DNA from: DATFQE01 sp963733845
Lineage (GTDB): Bacteria > Actinomycetota > Thermoleophilia > Gaiellales > Gaiellaceae
Assembly: GCA_963733845.1 (NCBI GenBank)
Contig: CAVTEM010000004.1
Span: 1 to 64,000 of the forward strand
Direction: 5' to 3'
DNA: 64,000 bases
Numbering within the stretch: the first letter of the stretch is position 1; every line of letters starts with the position of its first letter. Under the pieces are notes generated by a model, which made no database searches, was not told the origin of the DNA, and saw nothing but the letters and a program-made list of their open reading frames with translations. Position numbers and translations under genes: made by a program. Shown one piece after another: positions 1 to 8,017 of this stretch.

Positions 1-478
1 TGCGGAAGCCGAAGTCGGCGAGGAAGTCGCGCGGGAAGACCGTCCTGTGCACCTGGAACCGCTCCGAGAACGGCTCGTCGGCGGGGTAGCGGTAGGCGAA
101 CGTCTCGAGCGCTCCGGCCCGCTGGTCTCGAGCATCTCCGATCGCCGCCAGGAACAGCGACTGCAGCACCCACGGCTTCTCGGCGTCCACGAGATACGCG
201 CAGGCGATCAGAATCGCGTCGTCGGACGCCGGCCCTGCAGGAAGGTCGCGTGCGCGTGGCAAGAGCGGCGCCGGTGCGTACTGCATCGAGCCGAGCACGC
301 GGCCGTCGTCGTCGTAGTAGACCGTCCCCCAGGCGCCCCACTCCTCTTCGGCCCGCTCGATCCAGCGCCGTTTGTTGGCGACGCCGTCGCGGCGAGATTG
401 CCACCAGACGCAGCTGTGGCAGACGGACGGGACGGTCACGAGGGTCGCCCCCGTCAGACCCGTGACGCGAGCGCTCAC
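1..478 (-). CDS. GNAT-like acetyltransferase, partial at window edge
   Basis: Reads leftward from a GTG at 478 and runs off the window after 159 codons, so the C-terminus is missing. The product opens MSARVTGLTGATLVTVPSVC and has a CHSCVWW segment, a WGTVYYDDDGRVLGSMQYAP strand pair typical of the GNAT fold, then a run through an acetyl-CoA-site-like region and a conserved SERFQVHRTVF stretch. I infer a GNAT-family N-acetyltransferase; the substrate cannot be told. The GTG overlaps the stop of the phosphoesterase gene (GTGA), so the two are probably co-translated. Confidence 0.6.
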   Translation of the reverse strand, partial: MSARVTGLTGATLVTVPSVCHSCVWWQSRRDGVANKRRWIERAEEEWGAWGTVYYDDDGRVLGSMQYAPAPLLPRARDLPAGPASDDAILIACAYLVDAEKPWVLQSLFLAAIGDARDQRAGALETFAYRYPADEPFSERFQVHRTVFPRDFLADFGFR

Positions 479-1287
479 GATGGCAGTGTACGAAGGACGA
501 GCTCGGTCGCCTCAGGGCGGGCGAAGAACCTGAAGGGCACGAAGGTCGTGCCGAGCCCCGGCGAGACGTGCAGCACGCCTCCCGGCCGGCGGTAGACGCC
601 GCTCGTGTAGCGCGCTCTGGGATGGGCGAGCCGGAGCCTCCCGCCCGGGTGCGGGATGCTGATCTGGCCGTCGTGCATGTGGCCCGCGAGCACGAGGTCG
701 AACGCCCCGGGCGGAAGGTCGTCGACGGACTGCGGGTAGTGGCAGAGGAGGATGCTGAGGTCCGCGTCGTCGACCGCGAGGTCGGCGGGCCGCTTGCGCC
801 CTTTCGACCAGCGGGCACGCGGGTCGGAGCCGGCAACGTGGACGCTCCTGCCCCTCAACTCGATCGTCTCGCCCTGATCTGACAGCAGCCGGACGGGCGC
901 GAGGTCGCGGACGCCGGTCGGCTCCGAGAACGGGTCACGCGAGATCGCGAAGTCGTGGTTGCCGAGGATCGCGTAGGCGGGCTGTGGGAGCCGTGCGAGC
1001 AGCCTGCGCAGCCGCTCTTCGCCCGAGCTGCGCGAGAGCAGATCGCCGCTCAGGCAGACGAGGTCGGGCTTCCGCTCCGCCACCCATTCGACCGACCGCT
1101 CGACCGCGACGGCGCCGCGCGACGGTAGGCCGAGGTGGAAGTCGGACAGGTGCGCGACGCGCAGGCCGTCGAGCTCGGCGGGCAGCCCCTCGAGTGGAAC
1201 CTCGAGCGTCCGCAGCCGTACCCAGCCGGCCTCGAACCAGCCCCAGGAGACGGCGGCCGCCGCGGCCGCCGCGAGCGCTCCGATCAG
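475..1287 (-). CDS. Membrane-anchored metallophosphoesterase; start codon unclear
   Basis: About 270 residues. An Ala-rich hydrophobic N-terminal segment (LLIGALAAAAAAAVSWGW) is followed by the calcineurin-like motifs in order: DFHLG, GDLLS, GNHD, CHYPQS and GHMHDGQ, which bind the dinuclear metal site. The arrangement is that of the YkuE/YaeI-type phosphohydrolases with one N-terminal membrane helix. No in-frame ATG, GTG or TTG exists near the expected start; the only candidate is a CTG at 1287, exactly where the repeat element at 1286-1456 abuts the gene. The insertion may have removed the original start, or a base error hides it. Function family is sure, start is not. Confidence 0.75.
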   Translation of the reverse strand: MIGALAAAAAAAVSWGWFEAGWVRLRTLEVPLEGLPAELDGLRVAHLSDFHLGLPSRGAVAVERSVEWVAERKPDLVCLSGDLLSRSSGEERLRRLLARLPQPAYAILGNHDFAISRDPFSEPTGVRDLAPVRLLSDQGETIELRGRSVHVAGSDPRARWSKGRKRPADLAVDDADLSILLCHYPQSVDDLPPGAFDLVLAGHMHDGQISIPHPGGRLRLAHPRARYTSGVYRRPGGVLHVSPGLGTTFVPFRFFARPEATELVLRTLPS

Positions 1288-1456
1288 GAGGGTTTGGTGT
1301 GACGCCGCTCGTCGACGGGGTGCGATGGTCGCTCCGAGGCAAGGACGCAGGGAGCGTTCCGTGTAGCTGGGACGCGTAGCGTGGCGCGACTGAGGACGCG
1401 GCCTCGGGGCGAGCAGCGCGGCCCGGCGACACAGCGTCGTTGCGCCAAGCCCTCCT
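1286..1456 (-). repeat. Structured intergenic repeat, copy A
   Basis: 171 bp. Starts AGGAGGGTTTGG and ends GCGCCAAGCCCTCCT on the plus strand, so its two ends are largely complementary. It matches copy B (51304-51467) almost base for base in the centre (for example CGAGGCAAGGACGCAGGGAG and CTCGGGGCGAGCAGCGCGG) but differs in the outer stem and in a hairpin near 1360-1385. Read on the minus strand it begins within the sdhE stop codon and ends at the phosphoesterase gene. The type of element (non-coding RNA, mobile palindrome or 3'-UTR structure) is unknown. Confidence 0.8.
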
Positions 1457-2336
1457 AAACCTGCAATTTCTCTTCGACCGGCTGGACCGAGACCACGTGA
1501 CGCCTGAACTTGAGCTCGGAGTCCTCGAGCCCGGCCGCGACGCCGATCAGCTGGGACAGGTGCAGGATCGGCATCTGGAAGTCCTTGCCGGTCGCAGCCT
1601 TCAGCTTCGACTGCCAGGCGTCGAGCGAGAGGTGGCAGAGGGGGCACGGCGTGACCATCGCGTCGGCGCCCGCCTCCGAGGCCTGCTCGAGCGGCTGGAT
1701 CAGCTCCGCCAGCGCCGTGTCCTCGCGCGCCTGGATGATCGGAAAGCCGCAGCACTTGATCTTCGCCGGGTAGTCGATCGGCTCGCCGCCGCAGGCCTGG
1801 ATGATCGCCTCGAGCGAGTGCGGCCGGTCCGGGTCCTCGAAACCGAGCAGCTTCGACGGACGCAGAATCTGGCAGCCGTAGAACGGCGCCACCTTCAGGC
1901 CCTTGAGCCCCTTGTGCGCGGTCTCCTTGAGCAGCTCGAACCGTTCCCCCTCGGCGATCAGCCACAGCAGGTGCTTGACCTCGACCGCGCCGGAGTAGGG
2001 CGGGGCGCCGACGGCCTCGAGGTTCCTGTTCACGCGCGCGAGCAGCTCCTCGTCGTTCTGCAGCGCGAGGTTCGCCTGGCGCAGGTTGAGCGTGCACACG
2101 TTGCAGACCGTCATCAGGAGATCCGAGCCCGTCGCCTCCGCGTACGCGAGGATCCGCGCGTTCAGGTGCAGGTAGTAGTCGGGCTCCGCCTCGTGGATGT
2201 CCCCTGCGCCGCAGCACGTGACCGCGTCGAGCTCCTCGAGCTCGAGCTCGACCCTGGGGGCGAGCGCCTGCGTCGAGATGTCGAGCTCCTTCGCGGACAG
2301 CGAGGCGAGGCAGCCCTTGTAGTAGGCGACCTTCAT
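1455..2336 (-). CDS. sdhE: Succinate dehydrogenase subunit E (CCG-domain, HdrB-like)
   Basis: 293 residues, ATG at 2336 overlapping the sdhB stop (ATGA). Two cysteine-rich CCG repeats are visible: the N-terminal one begins YYKGCLAS and has CCGAGDIHEAEPD near residue 50, and the C-terminal one has CCGFPIIQ and CPLCHLSLD. This is the heterodisulfide-reductase subunit B fold, which binds a non-cubane or [2Fe-2S] cluster. In class E succinate:quinone oxidoreductases (Sulfolobus-type) such a subunit replaces the haem-b membrane anchors SdhC/SdhD. No anchor gene is present here, so I infer that role. The symbol is used in the archaeal sense, not for the flavinylation factor. Confidence 0.8.
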   Translation of the reverse strand: MKVAYYKGCLASLSAKELDISTQALAPRVELELEELDAVTCCGAGDIHEAEPDYYLHLNARILAYAEATGSDLLMTVCNVCTLNLRQANLALQNDEELLARVNRNLEAVGAPPYSGAVEVKHLLWLIAEGERFELLKETAHKGLKGLKVAPFYGCQILRPSKLLGFEDPDRPHSLEAIIQACGGEPIDYPAKIKCCGFPIIQAREDTALAELIQPLEQASEAGADAMVTPCPLCHLSLDAWQSKLKAATGKDFQMPILHLSQLIGVAAGLEDSELKFRRHVVSVQPVEEKLQV

Positions 2337-3439
2337 CAGTCCCCCGCCGCCGGCGGCTCGACGCCCGGGGTCGACTCCGCGCTGAGGACGCCCGAGCCGT
2401 GCGCCTCGTGCTCGGCCCGCGCGAGCGGACGCTCGAGCTGGATGATCCCTGCCGCCCCGCGTACGCCCTCGCGCTGCACGAGGTCGTGAAGGCCTCGTGC
2501 CTCGGAGATCTTGTCCGCCACGTGCGGCGGGAAGGGCGGCGGCACCTTGCCCTTCCTCGCGAGCCCCATCGCGAAGCCGGTTTGCTTGATCGCGGCGATG
2601 ATCCCCTGCGTCTTCGGGACGAGCTCGGTCTCGCGCAGCCAGCCGGTCGTATAGGCCGAGCGGATGAACCACTTGGCGTGCTTGGCGCCCATGTCGTGCT
2701 CGATCCCCTCCTTCATCGACTCGGCGCCCAGCTTGGCGATCGCGTCGCGCGGGTCGACTCCCTTGGGGCAGCGCTCGTTGCAGAAGTAGCAGCGCGTGCA
2801 GTCCCAGATCCCGTGCTCGCCGTTGTACTCGACGAGACGCTCGACCTTCGCGCCCTCGCGCGGGTCGCCGACGAACCGGAACCCCTTCGCCAGCGCGGCC
2901 GGCCCGAGGAAGGCGGGATCGGCCTCCATCGAGTTGCACTCGCTGACGCAGCAGCCGCACATGATGCAGAGCGATTCCTTCTGGATCGCGTTCATCTGCT
3001 GCTGTGAGGCGATCCGCTCCTTTTCCTGGATCTCGTCGTAGCCGGGGTCGAGCCACGGCTTGACCGCGCGGATCTTGTTCCAGAACGGAGCCATGTCCAC
3101 GACGAGGTCCTTGACGATCGGCAGGTTCCCCATCGCCGAGATCACCGGCACGTGGCCCGCTTCGACGATCGGCGCCATCCGCTCCTTACACGCCAGGACG
3201 GCCTTGCCGTCCATCCGCATCCCGCACGAGCCGCAGATCATCATCCGGCAGCTCTTGCGGAACGCGAGCGTCCCGTCGTGCTTGTCCTTGATGATGTCGA
3301 GCACGTCGAGCAGGCACGCCCACTCGGGCGCCTCGACCTCGAACTCCTCGAGCCTGCGCTCGCCCGAGCGCGAGTCGTAGCGCCAGACCTTCAGGCGCAC
3401 GTCGATCGTCGCGTACGTCTCGGCTGCGGTCTTGGCCAT
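2336..3439 (-). CDS. sdhB: Succinate dehydrogenase iron-sulfur subunit
   Basis: 367 residues, longer than the usual 240-330. The plant-type [2Fe-2S] ligands are at C64, C69, C72 and C84. Two later cysteine sets follow: CIMCGCCVSEC and CTRCYFCNERCPKG. The second has the full C-x2-C-x2-C-x3-CP pattern, suggesting a [4Fe-4S] in place of the usual [3Fe-4S] cluster, a class E trait. The C-terminal 80 residues are extended and charged. ATG at 3439 overlaps the sdhA stop, and its own stop overlaps sdhE, so the three genes form one tightly coupled operon. Confidence 0.92.
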   Translation of the reverse strand: MAKTAAETYATIDVRLKVWRYDSRSGERRLEEFEVEAPEWACLLDVLDIIKDKHDGTLAFRKSCRMMICGSCGMRMDGKAVLACKERMAPIVEAGHVPVISAMGNLPIVKDLVVDMAPFWNKIRAVKPWLDPGYDEIQEKERIASQQQMNAIQKESLCIMCGCCVSECNSMEADPAFLGPAALAKGFRFVGDPREGAKVERLVEYNGEHGIWDCTRCYFCNERCPKGVDPRDAIAKLGAESMKEGIEHDMGAKHAKWFIRSAYTTGWLRETELVPKTQGIIAAIKQTGFAMGLARKGKVPPPFPPHVADKISEARGLHDLVQREGVRGAAGIIQLERPLARAEHEAHGSGVLSAESTPGVEPPAAGD

Positions 3440-5121
3440 CAGTACGTCCTCTCCTGTGGCGGGAAGCGGGTGATCGTGACCGGCTTCCAGTCGAGCTGGA
3501 CCTTGCCGTCCACGAGCCTCGTCAGCGTGTGCTTGAGGAACTTCTCGTCGTCGCGCTCGGGGTAGTCGTAGGGGCGTGCGTGGGCCCCTCGGCTCTCCCG
3601 GCGCTCGATGCCGGCGGGAATCATGCACTCGGCCAGGTCGAGCAGGAACCCGAGCTCCAGCGCCTGCGTGACGTCGTTGTTGAAGAGCGTCCCCTTGTCC
3701 TCGACGACGACGTTCTCGTACCGCTCCCGGAGGCGGGCGATGATCTTGCCCTGCTTCTTCATCTGGGCCTCGCGCCGGAAGACGCCGAAGTTCTCGTGCA
3801 TCGTCGACGCGAGCTCGTCGCGGATCGCCCACGGACGCTCGCCCTTCTTGCGGGCGAGCAGCTTCTTGAGCTCGCGCTCGGCATCGGCCTGCTGCGACTC
3901 GGGCACGGCGACGGTGGTGTGCGTCAGCGCCCAGTCGGCCGCATGCTGCCCCACGCGGCGGCCGAACGTGATCGTCTCCATCAGGGCGTTGCCGCCGAGC
4001 CGGTTGGCGCCGTGCACGGAGACGCACGCGCACTCGCCGGCCGCGTACAGGCCCGTCAGCTCGGTCTGGCCCCAGACGTCCGTGTCCACTCCGCCCATGT
4101 GGTAGTGCGCGCCCGGCCGGACGGGGATCGGCTCGTGGATCGGATCCACGAGCGCGTACGTCATGGACAGCTCGCGCGTGCCGTGGAGCCGCTCGATGAT
4201 CTTCTCCGCGCCGAGGTGGCGTAGATCCAGCAGGACGCTGCCGTCGACGCCTCGCCCCTCGTCGATCTCGGTCTGTTCCGCGCGCGAGATCACGTCGCGG
4301 CTCGCGAGCTCCATCGCGTTCGGCGCGTAGTCCTTGAGGAAGCGTTCGCCCTCGGAGTTGAGCAGGTAGGCGCCCTCGCCACGACACCCCTCGGTGATCA
4401 GGATCCCGGTCGGCGACAGGGTCGTCGGGTGGAACTGCATCATCTCCATGTCCTTGAGCGGGACGCCGACGCGGAGCGCCAACGACATCCCGTCGCCGGT
4501 GCAGGAGTACGCGTTGGTGGTGCCGACGTAGAGGCGGCCGGCGCCCCCGGTGCAGAGGATCACCGTCTTCGCGCCGATCGTCTTCACGCCGCCGTCGACG
4601 ACGTCCCACGCGATCACGCCCTGGCAGCGGTCGTCCTCGACGACGAGCTTCCACGCGAAGTACTCCTCGTAGGCCGGAATCGAGCGCTTCATCACCTGCT
4701 CGTAGAGCACGTGGACGAGCACGTGCCCGGTGATGTCGGCCGCGTAGGCGGTGCGCGGCTCGCCGGCTGCGCCGAACGGGCGCTGCGCGATCCGGCCGTC
4801 CTCCGTGCGCGAGAAGACCGCGCCCCAGTTCTCCAGCTGGTAGACGTCGTCGGGCGCCTCGACGCAGAGGATCTCGATCGCGTCCTGGTCGCCCAGGTAG
4901 TCCGAGCCCTTGACCGTGTCGAAGGTGTGCTTCTCGGGGTCGTCCTCCGACGCGTTTCCGAGCGCCGCGTTGATCCCGCCCTCGGCCGCGCCCGAATGGC
5001 TGCGAACCGGATGGATCTTCGAGAGGAGCGCGACGTCGGCGCCCGAGTCGTGAGCCTCGATCGCCGCGCGCATACCGGCGCAACCGGCCCCGACGACGAG
5101 CACGTCGTGTACGGCTTCCAC
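3439..5121 (-). CDS. sdhA: Succinate dehydrogenase flavoprotein subunit
   Basis: 560 residues, the normal length. N-terminal dinucleotide-binding loop VGAGCAG at 10-16; H42 in the RSHSGAAEGG motif is the expected attachment site of covalent FAD; HYHMGGVDTD and the substrate-binding RRESRGAH stretch follow in the expected order. It oxidises succinate to fumarate in the TCA cycle and passes electrons to SdhB. GTG start at 5121; no strong Shine-Dalgarno is seen. First gene of the sdhA-sdhB-sdhE operon, 265 bp downstream of pckA and on the same strand. Confidence 0.95.
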   Translation of the reverse strand: MEAVHDVLVVGAGCAGMRAAIEAHDSGADVALLSKIHPVRSHSGAAEGGINAALGNASEDDPEKHTFDTVKGSDYLGDQDAIEILCVEAPDDVYQLENWGAVFSRTEDGRIAQRPFGAAGEPRTAYAADITGHVLVHVLYEQVMKRSIPAYEEYFAWKLVVEDDRCQGVIAWDVVDGGVKTIGAKTVILCTGGAGRLYVGTTNAYSCTGDGMSLALRVGVPLKDMEMMQFHPTTLSPTGILITEGCRGEGAYLLNSEGERFLKDYAPNAMELASRDVISRAEQTEIDEGRGVDGSVLLDLRHLGAEKIIERLHGTRELSMTYALVDPIHEPIPVRPGAHYHMGGVDTDVWGQTELTGLYAAGECACVSVHGANRLGGNALMETITFGRRVGQHAADWALTHTTVAVPESQQADAERELKKLLARKKGERPWAIRDELASTMHENFGVFRREAQMKKQGKIIARLRERYENVVVEDKGTLFNNDVTQALELGFLLDLAECMIPAGIERRESRGAHARPYDYPERDDEKFLKHTLTRLVDGKVQLDWKPVTITRFPPQERTY

Positions 5122-5287
5122 TGCGGGGTGACGCTACCTGAACGGCGTCATGTAACGCGTCGTTGCAAAGCATGCGAGCGCAGGCGGACGGTGGCGGCGC
5201 TACCCGCTCCGAGTGGGCCACCAGGCCGTCACCCTGGCCGCGGGAGGCCGCACGCAAGTCCGCGCGAGCCGGCGCTGTGGACGACTT

Positions 5288-5303
5288 GTGACGAAGCCGT
5301 CAC
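5288..5303. promoter_or_regulatory. Palindrome upstream of sdhA
   Basis: GTGACG-AAGC-CGTCAC is a perfect 6-bp inverted repeat with a 4-base centre in the 265-bp gap between pckA and sdhA (5122-5386). It could be a regulator site for the sdh operon or a small stem-loop. The centre is two bases wider than a CRP/FNR site. No convincing -35/-10 pair was found in the rest of the gap. Confidence 0.35.
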
Positions 5304-5327
5304 GATCGCCATGCCCAAACCGGCCAG

Positions 5328-5350
5328 GTCCGGGGGCCAGACCCCTGGAC
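5328..5350 (-). terminator. Hairpin after pckA
   Basis: GTCCGGGGG-CCAG-ACCCCTGGAC forms a GC-rich stem of about nine pairs with one mismatch, 37 bp beyond the pckA stop on its downstream side. There is no T-run, so termination is inferred only from position and stem strength. Confidence 0.4.
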
Positions 5351-5386
5351 ATGACCTGCGCAGCCGTGTCGGATGAGGGCAGCGCG

Positions 5387-6985
5387 CTAGACGCGCGGCC
5401 CGGCGGCCGCGACCGCCTCGCCCGCCTCGCCAGCGAACTTGGCGAAGTTGTCGCGGAACATCTGCGCGAGCTCGCGTGCCCGCTCGTCGTATGCGACCGG
5501 GTCGGCCCAGGTCGAGCGCGGGTCGAGCAGCGCCGAATCGACGCCCGGGACCGATGTCGGCACCTCGAAGCCGAACAGCTCGTCCGTGCGGTACGCGGCG
5601 CCGTCGAGCCGGCCCGAGAGCGCAGCCGTCAGCAACGCGCGCGTCGCCGAGATCGGCATCCGCTCGCCCTCGCCGTACTGACCGCCGGTCCAGCCGGTGT
5701 TGACGAGCCAGACTGTCGAGCCGTGCTCGTCGAGCTTGTCGCCGAGCATATGGGCATACACGGCCGGCGGCTGCGGCAGGAAAGGCGCGCCGAAGCAGGC
5801 GGAGAAGGTCGGCTGCGGCTCCTTGACCCCGATCTCGGTGCCGGCGAGCTTCGCCGTGAACCCGGACAGGAAGTAGAACATCGCCTGCTCGCGGCTCAGG
5901 CGCGCGAGCGGCGGGAGGATCCCGAAGGCGTCGGCGGTCAGGAAGACGACCGAGGAGGGATGCCCGGCGCGCTTGGAGGGGAGCGCGTTGTCGATCTGCT
6001 CGAGCTTGTAGGCGCCGCGCGTGTTCTCGGTCTTGGAGTCGTCGTCGAGGTCGACGATGCCGCGCTCGTCCACGACCACGTTCTCGAGGATGGTTCCGAA
6101 GGTGCGAGTCGTCTTGAAGATCTGCGGCTCGGCCTCGGCGGAGAGGCGGATCATCTTGGCGTAGCAGCCGCCCTCCATGTTGAAGAGGCCGTCGCTGCTC
6201 CAGCCGTGCTCGTCGTCACCGATCAGGTGGCGTGAGGGGTCGGCCGAGAGCGTCGTCTTACCCGTGCCGGAAAGCCCGAAGAAGACGGCCACGTGGCCGT
6301 CGTCGTCCACGTTCGCCGAGCAGTGCATCGGGAAGACGTCGTCCAGCGGCAGCCGGTCGTTCATCAGCGTGAAGATCGACTTCTTGATCTCGCCGGCGTA
6401 CTGGGTGCCCCCGATCACCACCTCTCCGCGCGTCGGGTGCACGACCACGAAGGTCGCGCTTCGGGTCCCGTCCTCTGCCGGGTCGGCCTCGACGGCGGGC
6501 GCGTGCAGCACGAGCGCACTCGGCTCGAACTCCTCGAGCTCCTCCTCGGAGGGATCGATGAAGAGCGTCTTCGCGAAGAGCGCGTGCCACGGGCTGTACG
6601 TGATGACTCGAACCGCGATGCGGTGTTCGGGATCGGCCCCGGCAAAGGCGTTGACGACGTAGAGATCCTGGGTGCCCAGGTACTCGGCGACCTTGTCGCG
6701 CAGGCCCTCGAAATGCTCCTCGGAGGTCTCCTGGTTGACATCGCCCCACCAGATCCGCTCCTCCGAGCCGGGCTCACGCACGACGAACTTCGCCTTGGGC
6801 GAGCGGCCGGTGTGACGGCCGGTGTCGACGACGAGCGGCCCGCCCTCGGCCAGGCGCGCGTCGCCTCGCGCGAGGGCGTGCATGTAGAGCAGGGACGTGG
6901 TCGGGTTCTCGAAAACCTCGCCCGTCGTGCTGATGCCGTGGTCATCGAGCCCGCCGCGACCTTCAACCTCGGTGGTGATCGCCAT
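5387..6985 (-). CDS. pckA: Phosphoenolpyruvate carboxykinase (ATP)
   Basis: 532 residues from the ATG at 6985 (MAITTEVEG); a GTG nine codons upstream is less likely because it overlaps the next gene. The ATP-type signature is clear: RHTGRSPKAKFVV near the N-terminus, GGTQYAGEIKKS for metal and substrate, the kinase-1a P-loop GLSGTGKTTLSADP near the middle, and HLIGDDEHGW (kinase-2). It converts oxaloacetate and ATP to PEP and CO2. Placement beside sdh, gltA, icd and mdh fits a gluconeogenic or anaplerotic branch of the TCA cycle. A TAAGGT box nine bases before the ATG suggests a leaderless or very short-leader transcript. Confidence 0.95.
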   Translation of the reverse strand: MAITTEVEGRGGLDDHGISTTGEVFENPTTSLLYMHALARGDARLAEGGPLVVDTGRHTGRSPKAKFVVREPGSEERIWWGDVNQETSEEHFEGLRDKVAEYLGTQDLYVVNAFAGADPEHRIAVRVITYSPWHALFAKTLFIDPSEEELEEFEPSALVLHAPAVEADPAEDGTRSATFVVVHPTRGEVVIGGTQYAGEIKKSIFTLMNDRLPLDDVFPMHCSANVDDDGHVAVFFGLSGTGKTTLSADPSRHLIGDDEHGWSSDGLFNMEGGCYAKMIRLSAEAEPQIFKTTRTFGTILENVVVDERGIVDLDDDSKTENTRGAYKLEQIDNALPSKRAGHPSSVVFLTADAFGILPPLARLSREQAMFYFLSGFTAKLAGTEIGVKEPQPTFSACFGAPFLPQPPAVYAHMLGDKLDEHGSTVWLVNTGWTGGQYGEGERMPISATRALLTAALSGRLDGAAYRTDELFGFEVPTSVPGVDSALLDPRSTWADPVAYDERARELAQMFRDNFAKFAGEAGEAVAAAGPRV

Positions 6986-6998
6986 CGGGGGCTTGACC

Positions 6999-8006
6999 TT
7001 ACCGATTCCCACGAGCTTGGATCCGAAAGATGGTGCCCCGCCCGTAGTCGGCGACGAGTAGAGCCCCGAGCGGATCGACCGTCACGGCGATCGGGTGCTC
7101 GAAGCCCGAGGCGAACGTCGAGACCGTCCCCGGACGCCCGGAGCGGAGCACCACGCGGCTCAGCTTGCGCCCGCGCCGCCTGCTCGCATACTGGCCCCAC
7201 TCGGCCACGAAGAGGTTCCCGAGGTAGTCCTCGCCGAACGACTCGCCCCGGTACACGGCGAGGCCGTCCGCCGACGAGTGCGGCTCCAGATAGCCCAGCG
7301 GACGGGTGACGCCGGCGCAGGCACCGGTGAGCCGCTTGCGACGGTAGCTCGGCCAGCAGGCCGGCCACCCGAAACGGCGCCCCTGGCGGATCTCGACCAC
7401 CGTCTCGGCCGGCTCGCCGTCCCCGAGGCCGTCACGCTCGTTCACCGACGCGTACAGGCGGCCGGTGGCTGGGTCCACCGCGAGGCCGAAGGGGTTGCGC
7501 AGGCCGCGGGCGACTACGCGCAGATCGCGGCCGTCCGGCCGCACGGACAGCACGGCCGCCGAGAGACGGCTCTTCTCGGCGCAGGCGTCGCAGGTGGAGC
7601 CGTTGCCGAAGTAGAGGCGCCCGCGGTGGACGACGACGTTGTCCTGCTGGTGCCGGCCGAACGGGAGCCCCGACACGACCGCGCGCCGCCGCCCGCGCTC
7701 GATCCGCCAGAGCGCACCCTGGGCGGAGACGAACAACCGGCCACCGTCCCACGCCAGCCCGAGCGGCGTGCGAAAGCCTTTCGCGATCGTCCTGCGCGGC
7801 TTCACGCGGACGACCGCACCGCCCTCCTGTGTCGCGTAGAGCGACCCACCCGGGCCCCACGCGAGTGCCGTCGGCCGGTCGAGCCCGCCCGCGTAGACCT
7901 CGACGCGAAAGCCGTCCAGGACGCGGATCGCCTCGCCGGCGCCGTCCGCCGACCCGCCGGCGAGGGCGAGCAGCAAGAGCGCGATTAAGCAGGACGCGGG
8001 TCGCAC
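6999..8006 (-). CDS. Secreted PQQ-type sugar (glucose/sorbosone) dehydrogenase-like beta-propeller
   Basis: About 335 residues. From GTG 8006 the protein opens with a Sec signal (ASCLIALLLLALAGGSADGAG). The body has repeated beta-propeller blades such as RPTALAWGPGGSLYATQEGG, NVVVHRGRLYFGNGS, NPFGLAVDPATGRLYASVNE and NLFVAEWGQY, the pattern of the GSDH family. Members oxidise aldoses outside the cell with PQQ, but many have lost this, so the activity is inferred. An upstream ATG at 8045 is possible but would overlap the divergent recombinase start. Confidence 0.75.
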   Translation of the reverse strand: MRPASCLIALLLLALAGGSADGAGEAIRVLDGFRVEVYAGGLDRPTALAWGPGGSLYATQEGGAVVRVKPRRTIAKGFRTPLGLAWDGGRLFVSAQGALWRIERGRRRAVVSGLPFGRHQQDNVVVHRGRLYFGNGSTCDACAEKSRLSAAVLSVRPDGRDLRVVARGLRNPFGLAVDPATGRLYASVNERDGLGDGEPAETVVEIRQGRRFGWPACWPSYRRKRLTGACAGVTRPLGYLEPHSSADGLAVYRGESFGEDYLGNLFVAEWGQYASRRRGRKLSRVVLRSGRPGTVSTFASGFEHPIAVTVDPLGALLVADYGRGTIFRIQARGNR

Positions 8007-8017
8007 GGCCGCGAATC

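Noticed and set aside
1286..1456. Repeat element as an insertion sequence or tRNA-derived element
   Set aside because: At 170 bp it has no transposase frame, no visible target-site duplication and no cloverleaf; the complementary ends span about 20 bases, longer than most IS ends.
2336..5257. 973-codon minus-strand frame across sdhB and sdhA
   Set aside because: Only its last third is a real protein (sdhB). The first part is out of frame with sdhA, which has clear flavoprotein motifs, so it is not a fusion.
5288..5303. CRP/FNR-type site upstream of sdhA
   Set aside because: TGTGA and TCAC are present but the spacer is eight, not six, bases; kept only as an unnamed palindrome.
6986..7012. 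Upstream GTG start of pckA
   Set aside because: It adds nine residues not typical of the family and overlaps the preceding gene's end; ATG 6985 has a better position.
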